The notes beneath the pieces were generated by a model that saw nothing but the letters and a program-made list of their open reading frames with translations, had not been told where the DNA came from and did not search any database. A program made the translations under genes and the position numbers. This document shows, piece after piece, positions 1 through 9,340 of a stretch of DNA of 64,000 nt. The DNA comes from JALEFZ01 sp039820545. GTDB lineage: Bacteria; Bacteroidota; Bacteroidia; J057. Position 1 is the stretch's first letter, and each line of letters begins with the position of its first letter. The stretch spans positions 1 through 64,000 of the forward strand of contig JBCBPW010000017.1 of NCBI GenBank assembly GCA_039820545.1. Reading direction: 5' to 3'.

Positions 1-35
1 CTGCGGCAGATACCCCCAACCCAAGGGTAGACTAC

Positions 36-1229
36 GTGACAGACAATCAACAAGCTTTTCATCAATACTTGGCTCATACTTCTGAGGCTCCTTTGGGAAT
101 GGAAATCACGTATGCAGAGGGTATTTATCTCTATGGTACAGAAGGAAAAAAGTATGTAGATATGATCAGTGGGATCTGCGTGAGCAATGTAGGTCATGGG
201 GCGCAGGAGATAGTCACTGCCATACGTGAACAGGCCGAACGCTATCTTCATACGATGGTCTATGGAGAAAGCATCATGTCTCCTCAAGTCCAATATGCGC
301 GATTGCTACATGGAGTATTGGGAGAAAACTATGACCAAGTATATTTTCTCAACGGGGGAACAGAAGCCAATGAAGCGGCCCTCAAAGTCGCCAAAAAATA
401 CACAGGTCGAGGTAAAATCATTTCCTGCCACAACTCCTATCACGGCTCTACGCATGGCTCGCTTAGTGTCAGCGGCAATCCTGACGCAAAAGTAGGATAT
501 GGTCCCTTGCTACCCGATGTCCACCACATCGTATTCAATGACTTTGAAGGACTCCAGGAGATCGACAAAGAAACGGCTTGCATCATCATCGAAGCGATAC
601 AGGGAGCAGGAGGGGTCGTACTGCCAAAGGAAGGATACCTACAAGCTGTCAAAGCACGCTGTGAGGAAGTGGGCGCATTGATGATTTTAGATGAGATACA
701 GACGGGCTTTGGTCGGACAGGGGAGTTGTTTGCGCATCAGACATTTGATGTGCAACCTGACATCCTCGTCTTAGGAAAAGCGCTAGGCGGAGGGCTTCCG
801 ATGGGGGCTTTTGTGACGCGCAAAGAAGTCCTACAGGTTATTCACAAGAATCCCATTTTGGGGCATATCAATACCTTTGGTGGAGGACCTGTGGCCTGTG
901 CAGCAGGGAAGGCGCTGCTAGAAAAGATCATCCGTGATGATTTACTCGCACAAATCCCTCAGAAAGAAGCACTCCTCTTTCAGGAGTTGCGACATCCACT
1001 GGTCAAAGAAATCCGAGGCAAAGGATTGATGTTTGCCATTCTTTTCGAGACGCCTGATATCGGGTATCGATTGAGAGAAGTGGCGCTAGAAAAAGGCTTT
1101 TTGACTATCGGTTTTTTGAGTGAACCTACCGGCCTCCGTATTTGTCCTCCTTTGACCATCACAGAGGAAGAAATTAAAGTGGCCTGCCAACTCTTGAGAG
1201 AGGCCATGGAGGAGGTAGGCCTAAACTAG
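36..1229 (+). CDS. Class III PLP aminotransferase, acetylornithine aminotransferase-like
   Basis: The 397-residue protein is a fold-type I, class III aminotransferase that probably uses glutamate or 2-oxoglutarate as one partner. The motif LDE with Asp219 (pyridine-nitrogen ligand) and the motif LGKALGGG with Lys248 (expected Schiff-base lysine) are visible, as is the substrate-loop GGTEANE near residue 107. Length matches acetylornithine and related omega-aminotransferases, but the substrate cannot be set from sequence. The start chosen is GTG at 36. The frame stays open upstream to the window edge, so a longer N terminus is possible. It converges on the minus-strand glycan operon with only about 22 bases between stop codons, and no strong terminator is seen between them. 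Confidence 0.85.
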   Translation: MTDNQQAFHQYLAHTSEAPLGMEITYAEGIYLYGTEGKKYVDMISGICVSNVGHGAQEIVTAIREQAERYLHTMVYGESIMSPQVQYARLLHGVLGENYDQVYFLNGGTEANEAALKVAKKYTGRGKIISCHNSYHGSTHGSLSVSGNPDAKVGYGPLLPDVHHIVFNDFEGLQEIDKETACIIIEAIQGAGGVVLPKEGYLQAVKARCEEVGALMILDEIQTGFGRTGELFAHQTFDVQPDILVLGKALGGGLPMGAFVTRKEVLQVIHKNPILGHINTFGGGPVACAAGKALLEKIIRDDLLAQIPQKEALLFQELRHPLVKEIRGKGLMFAILFETPDIGYRLREVALEKGFLTIGFLSEPTGLRICPPLTITEEEIKVACQLLREAMEEVGLN

Positions 1230-1251
1230 ACCTACCTATCTCATCTTCTGT

Positions 1252-2562
1252 TTATTTCCATACATTGACATCTTGCGCCTCATCTCTATAGAGATAGTGA
1301 ACCTTGGCGCTCGTATCATAAGACTTGTTATTGGACAAATTGAGGATCATATGGTCAGAATGGGTGTATTTGATGACTTCGGGCATGAAGCGCTTGGACA
1401 CAATGATCAACTGACTGTCATGTACCATGCGTGGCAGATCCCAATCAATGTATTTAACGATGGCTGCTTGCTCAATCCTGAGTGTATGGGCGTTGATGTC
1501 GGCATCATAGATAGATAGGTCGGCTCCCCAGTCGATGAGGTCCTGCGCTAGGCGGAGCATCGGACTTTCTCTCACATCGTCTGTATGATTTTTGAATGTC
1601 AACCCTACCATCAGGATTTTCTTGACACCAAAAGCAGTCACTTTATCCAAAATCCTTTGCTGAAAGTCTTTGTTGCTTTCTAGAATTTGATTGACCATTG
1701 GCAGGGCGATCTCATTCTCCTCAGAGAGCTGTCTGATCGCACGCAGGTCTTTGGGGAGGCAAGAACCTCCAAAGGGCAAACCTGGACGTAGATAAGCGGG
1801 TGAGATATTGAGGACCTTATCTGCCAGGAAAATTTCATTGGCTTTGCTTACATCGACTCCCAGTCCATGACCCAGTTGATAGATTTCATTGGCAAAGGCG
1901 ATTTTTAGGGCGTGGAAAGAGTTGTCTACATACTTGACAAACTCTGCGGTCTCTGTATCTGTCACGATTACAGGACTCGCTTCATTATAACTAACCAATT
2001 CTACCAACTCGTTAATCTCTTCCTCTTGTGTACCCAGGACGATACGTGGGGCATTGAGAAAGTCATCTACGGCGGAGCCTTCACGCAAGAACTCTGGGAA
2101 GAATGCCAATTTGATCTGCTGCATATCTTCCCCCAATTGGTTTTCTAGCACAGGTCTCAGTGTCTTCTCTACTGTCCCAGGAGGAATCGTCGAACGATAC
2201 GCAATCGTCATCGAGTGTGGAGCCTCTTTCAGGATCTTCCCGATTTCCATCGTCGTATTGATGGTATAATCTAGGTTGACCTTGCCATTGGCTTGACTGG
2301 GTGTACCTACACAGATGAGGAGGATATCCGACTCCAAGATTACAGATTTGGGATCTACTGTTGCATGAATATGACCACTTGCCAGCCCTGACTGTAGCAT
2401 CTTCTCCACTTTGGGTTCGGAAATGGGACTTTTCCCCTTGAGTACAGCATCTACTTTATGGGGTTTAATGTCTACCCCTGTGACTTGATTCCCCAGATGC
2501 GCGAAGCATGAGAGATTCACAATCCCCACATATCCTAGCCCAAAAACACCTATTTTTTTCAT
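1252..2562 (-). CDS. Nucleotide-sugar 6-dehydrogenase, GDP-mannose dehydrogenase (AlgD)-like
   Basis: This 436-residue enzyme should oxidise C6 of a nucleotide sugar twice with NAD+, giving a uronic acid donor. An N-terminal Rossmann motif (G8-L-G-Y-V-G13) and the catalytic segment FGGSCLPKD with Cys268 are present. The SCLPKDLRA form, the N-terminal KSPISEP motif, the PEFLRE motif and the exact length of 436 resemble AlgD-type GDP-mannose dehydrogenases more than UDP-glucose or UDP-GlcNAc dehydrogenases. GDP-mannuronate is therefore the favoured product; UDP-GlcNAc oxidation (a WbpA role) is the alternative, because the operon also has WlbA/B/C-like genes that need UDP-GlcNAcA. It is the last gene of the long minus-strand glycan run. 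Confidence 0.85.
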   Translation of the reverse strand: MKKIGVFGLGYVGIVNLSCFAHLGNQVTGVDIKPHKVDAVLKGKSPISEPKVEKMLQSGLASGHIHATVDPKSVILESDILLICVGTPSQANGKVNLDYTINTTMEIGKILKEAPHSMTIAYRSTIPPGTVEKTLRPVLENQLGEDMQQIKLAFFPEFLREGSAVDDFLNAPRIVLGTQEEEINELVELVSYNEASPVIVTDTETAEFVKYVDNSFHALKIAFANEIYQLGHGLGVDVSKANEIFLADKVLNISPAYLRPGLPFGGSCLPKDLRAIRQLSEENEIALPMVNQILESNKDFQQRILDKVTAFGVKKILMVGLTFKNHTDDVRESPMLRLAQDLIDWGADLSIYDADINAHTLRIEQAAIVKYIDWDLPRMVHDSQLIIVSKRFMPEVIKYTHSDHMILNLSNNKSYDTSAKVHYLYRDEAQDVNVWK

Positions 2563-2580
2563 GTTGAGTTTTTTTGTCTG

Positions 2581-3660
2581 TTAAGATTGAATCGCTTTGT
2601 GGTACACCTCTAGTGTTTTCCGTGCGACGCTTGACCAGTCATATTCCATGACAGCTTTTTGAGCTTTTTGCCCTCGCTCAAATCTTTCTTCTGCATCCAT
2701 AGAAAGGAAGAAATCTAACCGCTGCGCCGCTTGAGCTACGTCTCCCGAAGGATACTGTCCGACAAAATCCTCATGATCTATGTAATCCTGGTTTAAGACA
2801 TTGGTGACAGCAGGAGCACCCATCGCAAATCCTTCATTAAGGGAGTTATTACCCGCAGCTCCAATAAAGGGTAAAAATTGTACGTAAGCCGATTTATAAT
2901 TACTAAATAATGCCTCGTCCGATACGCTATCCATGTAAGTCAAATTGGGAAAATCAGGGACCTGAGCTTTATATTCCTGAGGAAGTTTTCGATTGATCAA
3001 TACAAAATGCCATTTTGGATGATGGGTCTGGGCATATTGGAGAAATTGAAAATAAAAATCCCAGTCACGCATCCACTGCCCTACTGTCAAAATCTGATTT
3101 GAAATAGGGGTGACATCCAACTTTTCATACCAGTTTTTTAGATGTTGGATGTCAGCTCCTAAGGGGATCACTGAGATACGAGACGCAGGCATCACTTGGG
3201 AAAGAACATCTTTTTGAGCATTCGTCATCACGATGGCCTGATCCAGTTTTTCGAATCGATCCTTGGTCATCCAGTGTGTCAACTGCCCCACTCGTCCCTG
3301 TATACTTCCATGCATGACCTCTTGCTCAAGCACTTCTGGAGGCTGATGAAAGGTGACCACAATCGGAAGGTCTTTATTCAGACGCTTAGAAAAACGATAA
3401 TACTCCTCTCCATAGAGGATGTGCAAGACTTCCGCTTTGTGCTTCTTGACAGAAGCTTTGGCATCCCACTCTACGAGGAAGTGATATCTTCGTTTGAGAG
3501 AGGAAAGCTCCTCGGGCTTATGCTCATTGAAACCCAAAACTGCTTCTGGCGCAGTGTACTTCAAGATTTGCTTGTAACCCGCATGCGCTGCATGATGTGA
3601 AAACGAAGTCCTGACAGCAATGGATTTAGGAATACTCATTTCTTTTGAGTGTTTTTGCAA
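2581..3660 (-). CDS. Glycosyltransferase, GT-B fold, family 4-like
   Basis: The 359-residue protein looks like a GT-B glycosyltransferase. The N-terminal half has a helix with basic residues and the segment VVTFHQPPE. The C-terminal half has ISVIPLGAD and the donor-site-like stretch SLNEGFAMGAPAV, which corresponds to the EGFGxPxxE region of family 4 enzymes, with weakened acidic residues. A second methionine at 3639 is an equally good start. It lies 18 bases upstream of the AlgD-like gene and 74 bases after the LamG-like gene, within the glycan operon. It presumably adds one sugar during polymer or repeat-unit assembly; donor and acceptor are unknown. Confidence 0.75.
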   Translation of the reverse strand: MQKHSKEMSIPKSIAVRTSFSHHAAHAGYKQILKYTAPEAVLGFNEHKPEELSSLKRRYHFLVEWDAKASVKKHKAEVLHILYGEEYYRFSKRLNKDLPIVVTFHQPPEVLEQEVMHGSIQGRVGQLTHWMTKDRFEKLDQAIVMTNAQKDVLSQVMPASRISVIPLGADIQHLKNWYEKLDVTPISNQILTVGQWMRDWDFYFQFLQYAQTHHPKWHFVLINRKLPQEYKAQVPDFPNLTYMDSVSDEALFSNYKSAYVQFLPFIGAAGNNSLNEGFAMGAPAVTNVLNQDYIDHEDFVGQYPSGDVAQAAQRLDFFLSMDAEERFERGQKAQKAVMEYDWSSVARKTLEVYHKAIQS

Positions 3661-3733
3661 TCGAAAAATGTTCGCGAGTTCATATTAAGAAAAAGGCTAT
3701 TCGATGCCTCGGAAAAATCTTCTTCGTGTAAGA

Positions 3734-6499
3734 CTAAAGCCGACTTAGTTTGATTTTATCTAGGTAAAATTGTCTAGGTACGATCAACTCTAATCTGTGC
3801 TTGCCGATTTTCAAATTCTGCATACGAATTCCTTTTCCTTTCTTTCCCTTATACCATGCCCAGGGTTCTTTTACGCCCGCCAGTGTGCCTACTTTCTTCC
3901 CATCTAGGATCACTTCTGCTTCCCCTTTGGCAAGGGCACAGGCATAAAGGGATAATTCAAGATTTTGCTGCCCCTTTTCCAGTACGTCCCATTCAAATAC
4001 TACCTTGCCTGATGAAGTACTTGGCGTAATAAAAGTGGTGTACTTGACATATCGGTTCTTTTCCGTATCGTGGGAATTGGTCTGTATTTGCATGCGTTCC
4101 ATCCCATCATTTACTTCTGCTTCCCATGAAAAGTCTTTACTCCAGTACATAGGATGCCCCGCTTCATGCCAGTGATCTATTTGGAAAAAGACGGGATGAG
4201 CTTTGTCACGCACATCGTAATAATACACACTACCCTGGCGTCGGAAGGCACAACTAATCTGTTGACCGTCAAATGTAATGGTCTCAACCTTTTGGTCCGC
4301 GACATTGCCTTTCACGTTGCTAATAGGTTGTAGCGTACCTGCGATGATGTATATGGGCTGAGTCGGATGTTTGCGCACCGCGACGAGTATTCGCGGATCG
4401 TTCATAGGAATACGTACAATAGGCTGACCATCCTTATCCCGCAACAAGCTTCCGTTTTTCAGGATGTCCTCATATTGACTGGCGATCGCCTGGGCATAAC
4501 TGGGCATGGCCGCTTGCCAAATATAATTACGCGGATCGGCAAAAGTATGAGGTCCAGAGCCAGAGGTCACATTGAAGAATCCGACATAGAAGAACTCAGC
4601 ACCTACCACAGGCAAAACCTTTAACAAGCCTAGCCACTGTGAGGGGCGAATATTCGTTTCAGGATTGGTATTCCAGCCTGCTGCGATGAAGGGGCTGAAA
4701 AGTTTGTCACCTGCCAGAATCTCTACCTTTCGGCTCTCGTCGATCCACTTCCAGCCACGCCAAGGACCGATGATACTTGACCAGTTGGAAGGATATCTAG
4801 GATAAAAATCAGAAGTGGCATAATACTGCCCTCGAATAGGACTGTGGATTTTTCGTGAAATATCATATTCAAACCGGTCCTGAAATCCCCCATCAATTGC
4901 ATACCATGTGAAAGTCGCATCCTTTACGAGTGGATGATTCATGAATTGGTTCTTATAAAGCTGTCGATAATGTAGCTTACGTTTGGCGAGGTAGTCTTCC
5001 CACTCCAATCGACTGCGCTGAAATTCTTTCTGAATCTCAGGATCCTTCAACCAGATCTCATCTTTACTAAGGGCAAAAGGAGCTACTTCCCCATTCTCAT
5101 TGACAAAATTGATGGGACGGCTTAGTTCTGGCTTTAATCGATCCAGTGCCTCGCGGATCACGTCTCCGTCTAATTTGATCAGTTCATCAGGAGCTTCGAT
5201 GCTCAGTACTTTCCGATTTCCTTTAAATACAAATTTTCCATTTCTATCCCTCACATAATAGGGACTAGGAAGATCAGGGTGACTTACGATAGGGTTTCTT
5301 CTCTGCCCTTTGTACAGAGGAGCTACTTGTGCCTGAAATGTGGTAATGGATAAAGGGATCTGTGGATATTGATTGGCCAAATCCACCCAATTTCGAATGT
5401 ACCCCCTTTCAGGCTCCCATTCTCTCGTTTGATTGACAAGTTTTAGGTTTTGTAAGGCTAACATGTAGTTCCAGCGAGAAATCAATTCCTTTTGCAAGCC
5501 TGTAGAGATCTTTGCGAGCTCATCCCTCTTAGAATAGGGCTGTGTCATCCCAGCCAAAAAACGCAGCTCCATCCAGTTGAACTGTCGGTGCAGGTCGTGT
5601 CCAGGCTTGTATCGTGGGGAAGGGAAACTTTGTAGCTGGTCGAGGCTTGCCATTTGGACGCTTGGATGGCCAGGGGCAAACTCCTTGGGATCAATCGGTC
5701 CATTTTCCTGTTTGCTTTCCGCCAAGGGAACCATACGAGGTGTAGGTTTTCCTATCCATTCTTTATAATGCTGACGAATCGTGCTGGAAGATAGGGTTTG
5801 TTTGTAGACATTCAGTTTTTTGAGATCTCCTTGAAAACCTCGCATCGTATAAATTAGAAAGCAATCTTCTCCTTGACAGATATTTTCTCCAGGTTCTACC
5901 TGTATTTGTAATTGATCATGGGTCTTGCCATCAATCCAAAGCTCTGCTTTACCTTTCTTTGCATCCACCTGAAAGACAAAATGGTGCCATCCATCCAAAT
6001 AATAGCCCAGGCTATTGAGGCCTTGTCCTTTGAGTGAAAATTTTTTGGCTAGTTTTTCAGGCTTCCCTTGTCGGTTAATCGTGCTCTTGAGGATAATTGC
6101 ATCTTTCTTAATTTCCACATTCTGTGTGAATCTATAGTATTCAAGTACCAATTCACGCCCTCTATTCCCCAATCCCTGAGAGAATCGTACCATGAGTTCT
6201 ATTGCCACCTGATCTTCATTCACAAACCTCACGACATCTCGAGATCCTTTTGGTTCTCTCAGGGCGAAGAAGGGTCCATCTTTTCCTTGTTCAATACACT
6301 TGAGCGCCCAATTGCTCTGTTGCCTTTCTAGAGAGGTCTCTACAGGGCTCTCCCTGGATGCATCGAAGGAAATTAAGGGTTTTTGTGCCCACGCCATAGG
6401 AAAGGATAAAAGGATGCTCAGGTAGATAAGCACATGATGTTTGGATAGACGAAACAATACAAGAAGCCCGTAGTCCATATTTTTATTTTTTAATCTCAA
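3734..6499 (-). CDS. Large exported protein with LamG-like and C-terminal carbohydrate-binding-like domains
   Basis: No enzyme family was recognised for this 921-residue protein. An N-terminal hydrophobic segment ending AWAQ near residue 39 looks like a signal peptide. Residues of about 60-245 resemble a LamG/concanavalin-type domain (the segment GWHHFVFQVD and a following WIDGK motif). The middle (about 290-780) is rich in Trp and Tyr and resembles the barrel-plus-accessory layout of polysaccharide-active enzymes, though no catalytic motif can be named. The last 100 residues (VILDGKKVGTL ... LDKIKLSRL) resemble a beta-sandwich carbohydrate-binding module. No T9SS sorting domain is evident. 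Its place among glycosyltransferases suggests a polymer-specific hydrolase, lyase or binding protein. Confidence 0.6.
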   Translation of the reverse strand: MRLKNKNMDYGLLVLFRLSKHHVLIYLSILLSFPMAWAQKPLISFDASRESPVETSLERQQSNWALKCIEQGKDGPFFALREPKGSRDVVRFVNEDQVAIELMVRFSQGLGNRGRELVLEYYRFTQNVEIKKDAIILKSTINRQGKPEKLAKKFSLKGQGLNSLGYYLDGWHHFVFQVDAKKGKAELWIDGKTHDQLQIQVEPGENICQGEDCFLIYTMRGFQGDLKKLNVYKQTLSSSTIRQHYKEWIGKPTPRMVPLAESKQENGPIDPKEFAPGHPSVQMASLDQLQSFPSPRYKPGHDLHRQFNWMELRFLAGMTQPYSKRDELAKISTGLQKELISRWNYMLALQNLKLVNQTREWEPERGYIRNWVDLANQYPQIPLSITTFQAQVAPLYKGQRRNPIVSHPDLPSPYYVRDRNGKFVFKGNRKVLSIEAPDELIKLDGDVIREALDRLKPELSRPINFVNENGEVAPFALSKDEIWLKDPEIQKEFQRSRLEWEDYLAKRKLHYRQLYKNQFMNHPLVKDATFTWYAIDGGFQDRFEYDISRKIHSPIRGQYYATSDFYPRYPSNWSSIIGPWRGWKWIDESRKVEILAGDKLFSPFIAAGWNTNPETNIRPSQWLGLLKVLPVVGAEFFYVGFFNVTSGSGPHTFADPRNYIWQAAMPSYAQAIASQYEDILKNGSLLRDKDGQPIVRIPMNDPRILVAVRKHPTQPIYIIAGTLQPISNVKGNVADQKVETITFDGQQISCAFRRQGSVYYYDVRDKAHPVFFQIDHWHEAGHPMYWSKDFSWEAEVNDGMERMQIQTNSHDTEKNRYVKYTTFITPSTSSGKVVFEWDVLEKGQQNLELSLYACALAKGEAEVILDGKKVGTLAGVKEPWAWYKGKKGKGIRMQNLKIGKHRLELIVPRQFYLDKIKLSRL

Positions 6500-6517
6500 A
6501 AAGTGCTTTAAGTCATT

Positions 6518-7786
6518 TCACGAGAAATAATGTATCAGCTGATCCGTGACTTTTGAGAGAGAGAAATCATCAATATCCATGGATTGAAAGCGTGTTTTCT
6601 CTTGCTTCAACCGCTGGATAATCTGAATGAATTTTTCCACATCCTTTTCATGCGCTGGCACATACACTCCCAATTGTTTTTCCTTAATGTATTGAGCGAC
6701 CATCCCTTCTGGACCAAAGAGTAAAAAGGGGCGTCTCAATGCCAGAATCTCAAAAAATTTGGTCGTCTTATAATCCTTGTTGTGATCTGCGAGGAATAAC
6801 AAGGCTATATCAGCTTCAATCATTGCCTTGAAGATCTGATGTTGGGGTACAGGCGCATGAAAACTCATGGCCTGATCATCTGCCTCCAGTAATGCACGTC
6901 CACGAGCATAATCCCTTGAGTATATATCTATCTTAAGTCGCTGATAGAGCACGGGATCTGTTGCTCGAATCTCTCTTGTCCAATCCCTCAATTTCACTAA
7001 TTGCCTATCTACACCCATGTATAAGGAGCCTCCGAATATCATTTTGATATGATCCTCTTCGTTATGCTCAGATGCGATAAGATTGCGCATATCCTGGGGA
7101 TCAAATGAGTGTGGAATCTCCAGGACTTTGAAGTGGGCCTGAGCGTGTGCGATTGCTTCTGTCCCTATCAGCACGTCAGGATGAGTCGGAGCTATAATCA
7201 AATCTGCATTGCGAAGGACTCTTTGCTCTTGTGTATATTCAAACGCTTTTCTCTTGGGGCTGAGATCTTGCATGCCATAGTTGACAGCACGCAACCAAGG
7301 ATCTCTATAATCCACAATCAATTGAATATGGGGAAACCGTTCTTTTAGCTCTACCGAATTATACAAAGTACTGAATGGAGCACCTGTTGCAATTACCTGA
7401 GAAATATTATGTTGCTGGATGAGTTCCTTGGCCTTTTTTAACATCCCAGTCCTCCAATAAATTCCTTCATCAAAAGGTGTACCCTTGGTATCCCAAAGTA
7501 GTTGCTGTAACACCCATCGGTTCTTCACCTTCTCCAATAGACTGGAAGAGGACCTAAGTCTTGGATAAGGGTTGGGCACGTCATAGACTTGGATCCCTGG
7601 ATGCTGCACATCTTCTGTCCAGAAAGAGGATTCGCCATTTGTTTCTAAAGCAGCAATTACATGAATCTTGTACCCTCTAGTTGCTAGTTCCTTAGCAAAT
7701 TTTGCCCAGCGCCTTCCCCCGATTCCAGGAGAAGGAGGGAAACGTAGGCAAATCAATAATATGTTCTTAGACAGAGACATTGACAT
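6518..7786 (-). CDS. Glycosyltransferase, family 4-like
   Basis: The 422-residue protein begins with the N-terminal Rossmann strand and glycine loop typical of GT-B enzymes (LRFPPSPGIGGRRWAKFA), followed by the acceptor-side helix. The C-terminal half has ALLFLADHNKDYKTTKFFEILA, where the FEI segment stands for the donor-binding E-x7-E region, and a late RRPFLLFGPEG motif. It overlaps the end of the upstream aminotransferase gene by 20 bases, implying translational coupling. A second methionine two codons in is an alternative start. It is expected to be cytoplasmic or membrane-associated and to extend a lipid-linked glycan; the sugar is not predictable. Confidence 0.78.
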   Translation of the reverse strand: MSMSLSKNILLICLRFPPSPGIGGRRWAKFAKELATRGYKIHVIAALETNGESSFWTEDVQHPGIQVYDVPNPYPRLRSSSSLLEKVKNRWVLQQLLWDTKGTPFDEGIYWRTGMLKKAKELIQQHNISQVIATGAPFSTLYNSVELKERFPHIQLIVDYRDPWLRAVNYGMQDLSPKRKAFEYTQEQRVLRNADLIIAPTHPDVLIGTEAIAHAQAHFKVLEIPHSFDPQDMRNLIASEHNEEDHIKMIFGGSLYMGVDRQLVKLRDWTREIRATDPVLYQRLKIDIYSRDYARGRALLEADDQAMSFHAPVPQHQIFKAMIEADIALLFLADHNKDYKTTKFFEILALRRPFLLFGPEGMVAQYIKEKQLGVYVPAHEKDVEKFIQIIQRLKQEKTRFQSMDIDDFSLSKVTDQLIHYFS

Positions 7787-8879
7787 TTTGAATCAGATGT
7801 TCGCATACATAATCAATCATATCTACGGTCATTTCTGGATAGATCGGCAAGGATAGGATTTTAGGTGTATAGGCCACGCAGTTGGGAATATCATCAGTTG
7901 TATACCCCAGCTCATCATATGCTTCGAGCAGTGGTAGCGGTGTAGGATAATGAATACTGGTCGCGATTCCTTTTTCCTTAAGATTAGCCTGGATCTCTGC
8001 TCGGCCTGATATCTGCACCACATATAGATGATGGACATGTGTACTCCCTTCGGGTACATGTGGGATCTTGATTCCAGGAATATCCTTAAGTCTTGCGGTA
8101 TAAGCTGCTCCATGTTGCTGACGCAGTTCTGTCCATTTGGGTAGGTGAGGGAGCTTTACGCGTAGAATTGCTGCTTGCAGCCCGTCTAGACGGCTGTTAC
8201 GTCCTGGAAACTTGTGGTCGTGCTTCTTAAGTTGCCCATGACGGGCAATCATGCGAAACTTCGTCGCTAATGCTTCGTCAGCTGTCACGATTCCCCCTGC
8301 ATCTCCATAAGCCCCTAGATTCTTTCCAGGGTAAAACGAAAAAGAAGCTGCGTGCCCTATCGTACCGATTTTTCTGCCTTTGTAAGTTGCACCGTGTGAT
8401 TGCGCAGAATCCTCGATGACCTTCAAATTGTATTTCTCTGCCAATGCCATGATAGGATCCATATCTGCAGGCAAACCAAATAGATGAACAGGAATAATCA
8501 CTTTGGTTTTATCAGTGATCTTCTCTTCGATCTTCGTCGGATCAATGGTGTAGGTATCTGGGTCTGTGTCCACAAATACAGGCGTCGCCCCCATCATGGA
8601 TACACATTCGGCTGTAGAGATCCAGGAGTGCGCGGGCACAATGACCTCATCTCCTGCTCCTACCCCAAACGCTTGAAGTAGGATCTCTAAGGAGTCTGTT
8701 CCATTGGCGCAAGCGACCGCATAGGGTTGGCCGATGTAGGCAGCGAATTCTTCCTCAAAAGCAGGTACATCAGGTCCTCCAATGAAAGATGTATTTCGAA
8801 TCGTACGTTCGATTGCCTCATCCATCTCCTCCTTGATCGTGAGATACTGGGCATATAAGTCTACAAAAGGTATTTTCAT
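7767..8879 (-). CDS. DegT/DnrJ/EryC1/StrS sugar aminotransferase, WlbC/WbpE-like
   Basis: This 370-residue PLP enzyme transfers an amino group to a keto-sugar nucleotide. Asp157 in VIEDSAQSHGA and Lys186 in SFYPGKNLGAYGD are the cofactor aspartate and Schiff-base lysine. SFYPGKNLGA is characteristic of the branch containing WlbC, WbpE and FdtB. Beside it are an acetyltransferase (8876-9340) and a Gfo/Idh/MocA dehydrogenase (9327-10361), the order expected for C3 oxidation, amination and acetylation of UDP-GlcNAcA. I infer UDP-2-acetamido-3-amino-uronate formation. A 3-amino-6-deoxyhexose route (FdtB type) is the alternative, but no dTDP-glucose genes are in the window. Confidence 0.82.
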   Translation of the reverse strand: MKIPFVDLYAQYLTIKEEMDEAIERTIRNTSFIGGPDVPAFEEEFAAYIGQPYAVACANGTDSLEILLQAFGVGAGDEVIVPAHSWISTAECVSMMGATPVFVDTDPDTYTIDPTKIEEKITDKTKVIIPVHLFGLPADMDPIMALAEKYNLKVIEDSAQSHGATYKGRKIGTIGHAASFSFYPGKNLGAYGDAGGIVTADEALATKFRMIARHGQLKKHDHKFPGRNSRLDGLQAAILRVKLPHLPKWTELRQQHGAAYTARLKDIPGIKIPHVPEGSTHVHHLYVVQISGRAEIQANLKEKGIATSIHYPTPLPLLEAYDELGYTTDDIPNCVAYTPKILSLPIYPEMTVDMIDYVCEHLIQNVNVSV

Positions 8880-9340
8880 AAGTCTCTTAATTTCTTGGCT
8901 GGATTTCCGACATAGATTCCAGGCTCAGTGATGGATTTGGTGACGACACTACCTGCACCAATCACTACATGGTCACAGATCTGCACAGGTAATATGGTGG
9001 CATTGCTCCCAATGGAGACATGGTTGCCGATCTCAGTCGACATCCACTTGGTTTTGTCTCCCATGGCTGGTCCTCCACCCGCGAAGAGATCATTGATGAA
9101 CATGACACCGTGTCCGACGAAGCAGTCCTCCCCGATGGACACCAGTTCGCAGATGAAGCTGTGAGACTGGACCTTGGTGCGGGCACCGATCTTGACTGTC
9201 TTTTGGATCTCTACAAATGGGCCAATGAAGCAGTCCTCACCAATTTCACAGCCATAAAGATTGACAGGCTCTACGATGCGAACTCCTTCTCCAAACTCGA
9301 CATCCTTAATCCCTGCCTGATAAAATTTAGGTTGTGACAT
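8876..9340 (-). CDS. Left-handed beta-helix sugar N-acetyltransferase, WlbB/WbpD-like
   Basis: The frame opens at 9376, but the methionine at 9340 (MSQPKF) is the likely start, giving 154 residues and a 14-base overlap with the dehydrogenase upstream. Hexapeptide repeats of the [LIV]-G-x4 type run through the whole protein (for example VSIGSNATILP and VVIGAGSVVTK), forming a left-handed beta-helix that would bind acetyl-CoA between trimer subunits. The C-terminal YVGNPAKKLR is usual for this family. Placed between the dehydrogenase and the aminotransferase, it should acetylate the newly formed 3-amino sugar. Its 3' end overlaps the aminotransferase start by 4 bases (ATGA type). Confidence 0.8.
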   Translation of the reverse strand: MSQPKFYQAGIKDVEFGEGVRIVEPVNLYGCEIGEDCFIGPFVEIQKTVKIGARTKVQSHSFICELVSIGEDCFVGHGVMFINDLFAGGGPAMGDKTKWMSTEIGNHVSIGSNATILPVQICDHVVIGAGSVVTKSITEPGIYVGNPAKKLRDL

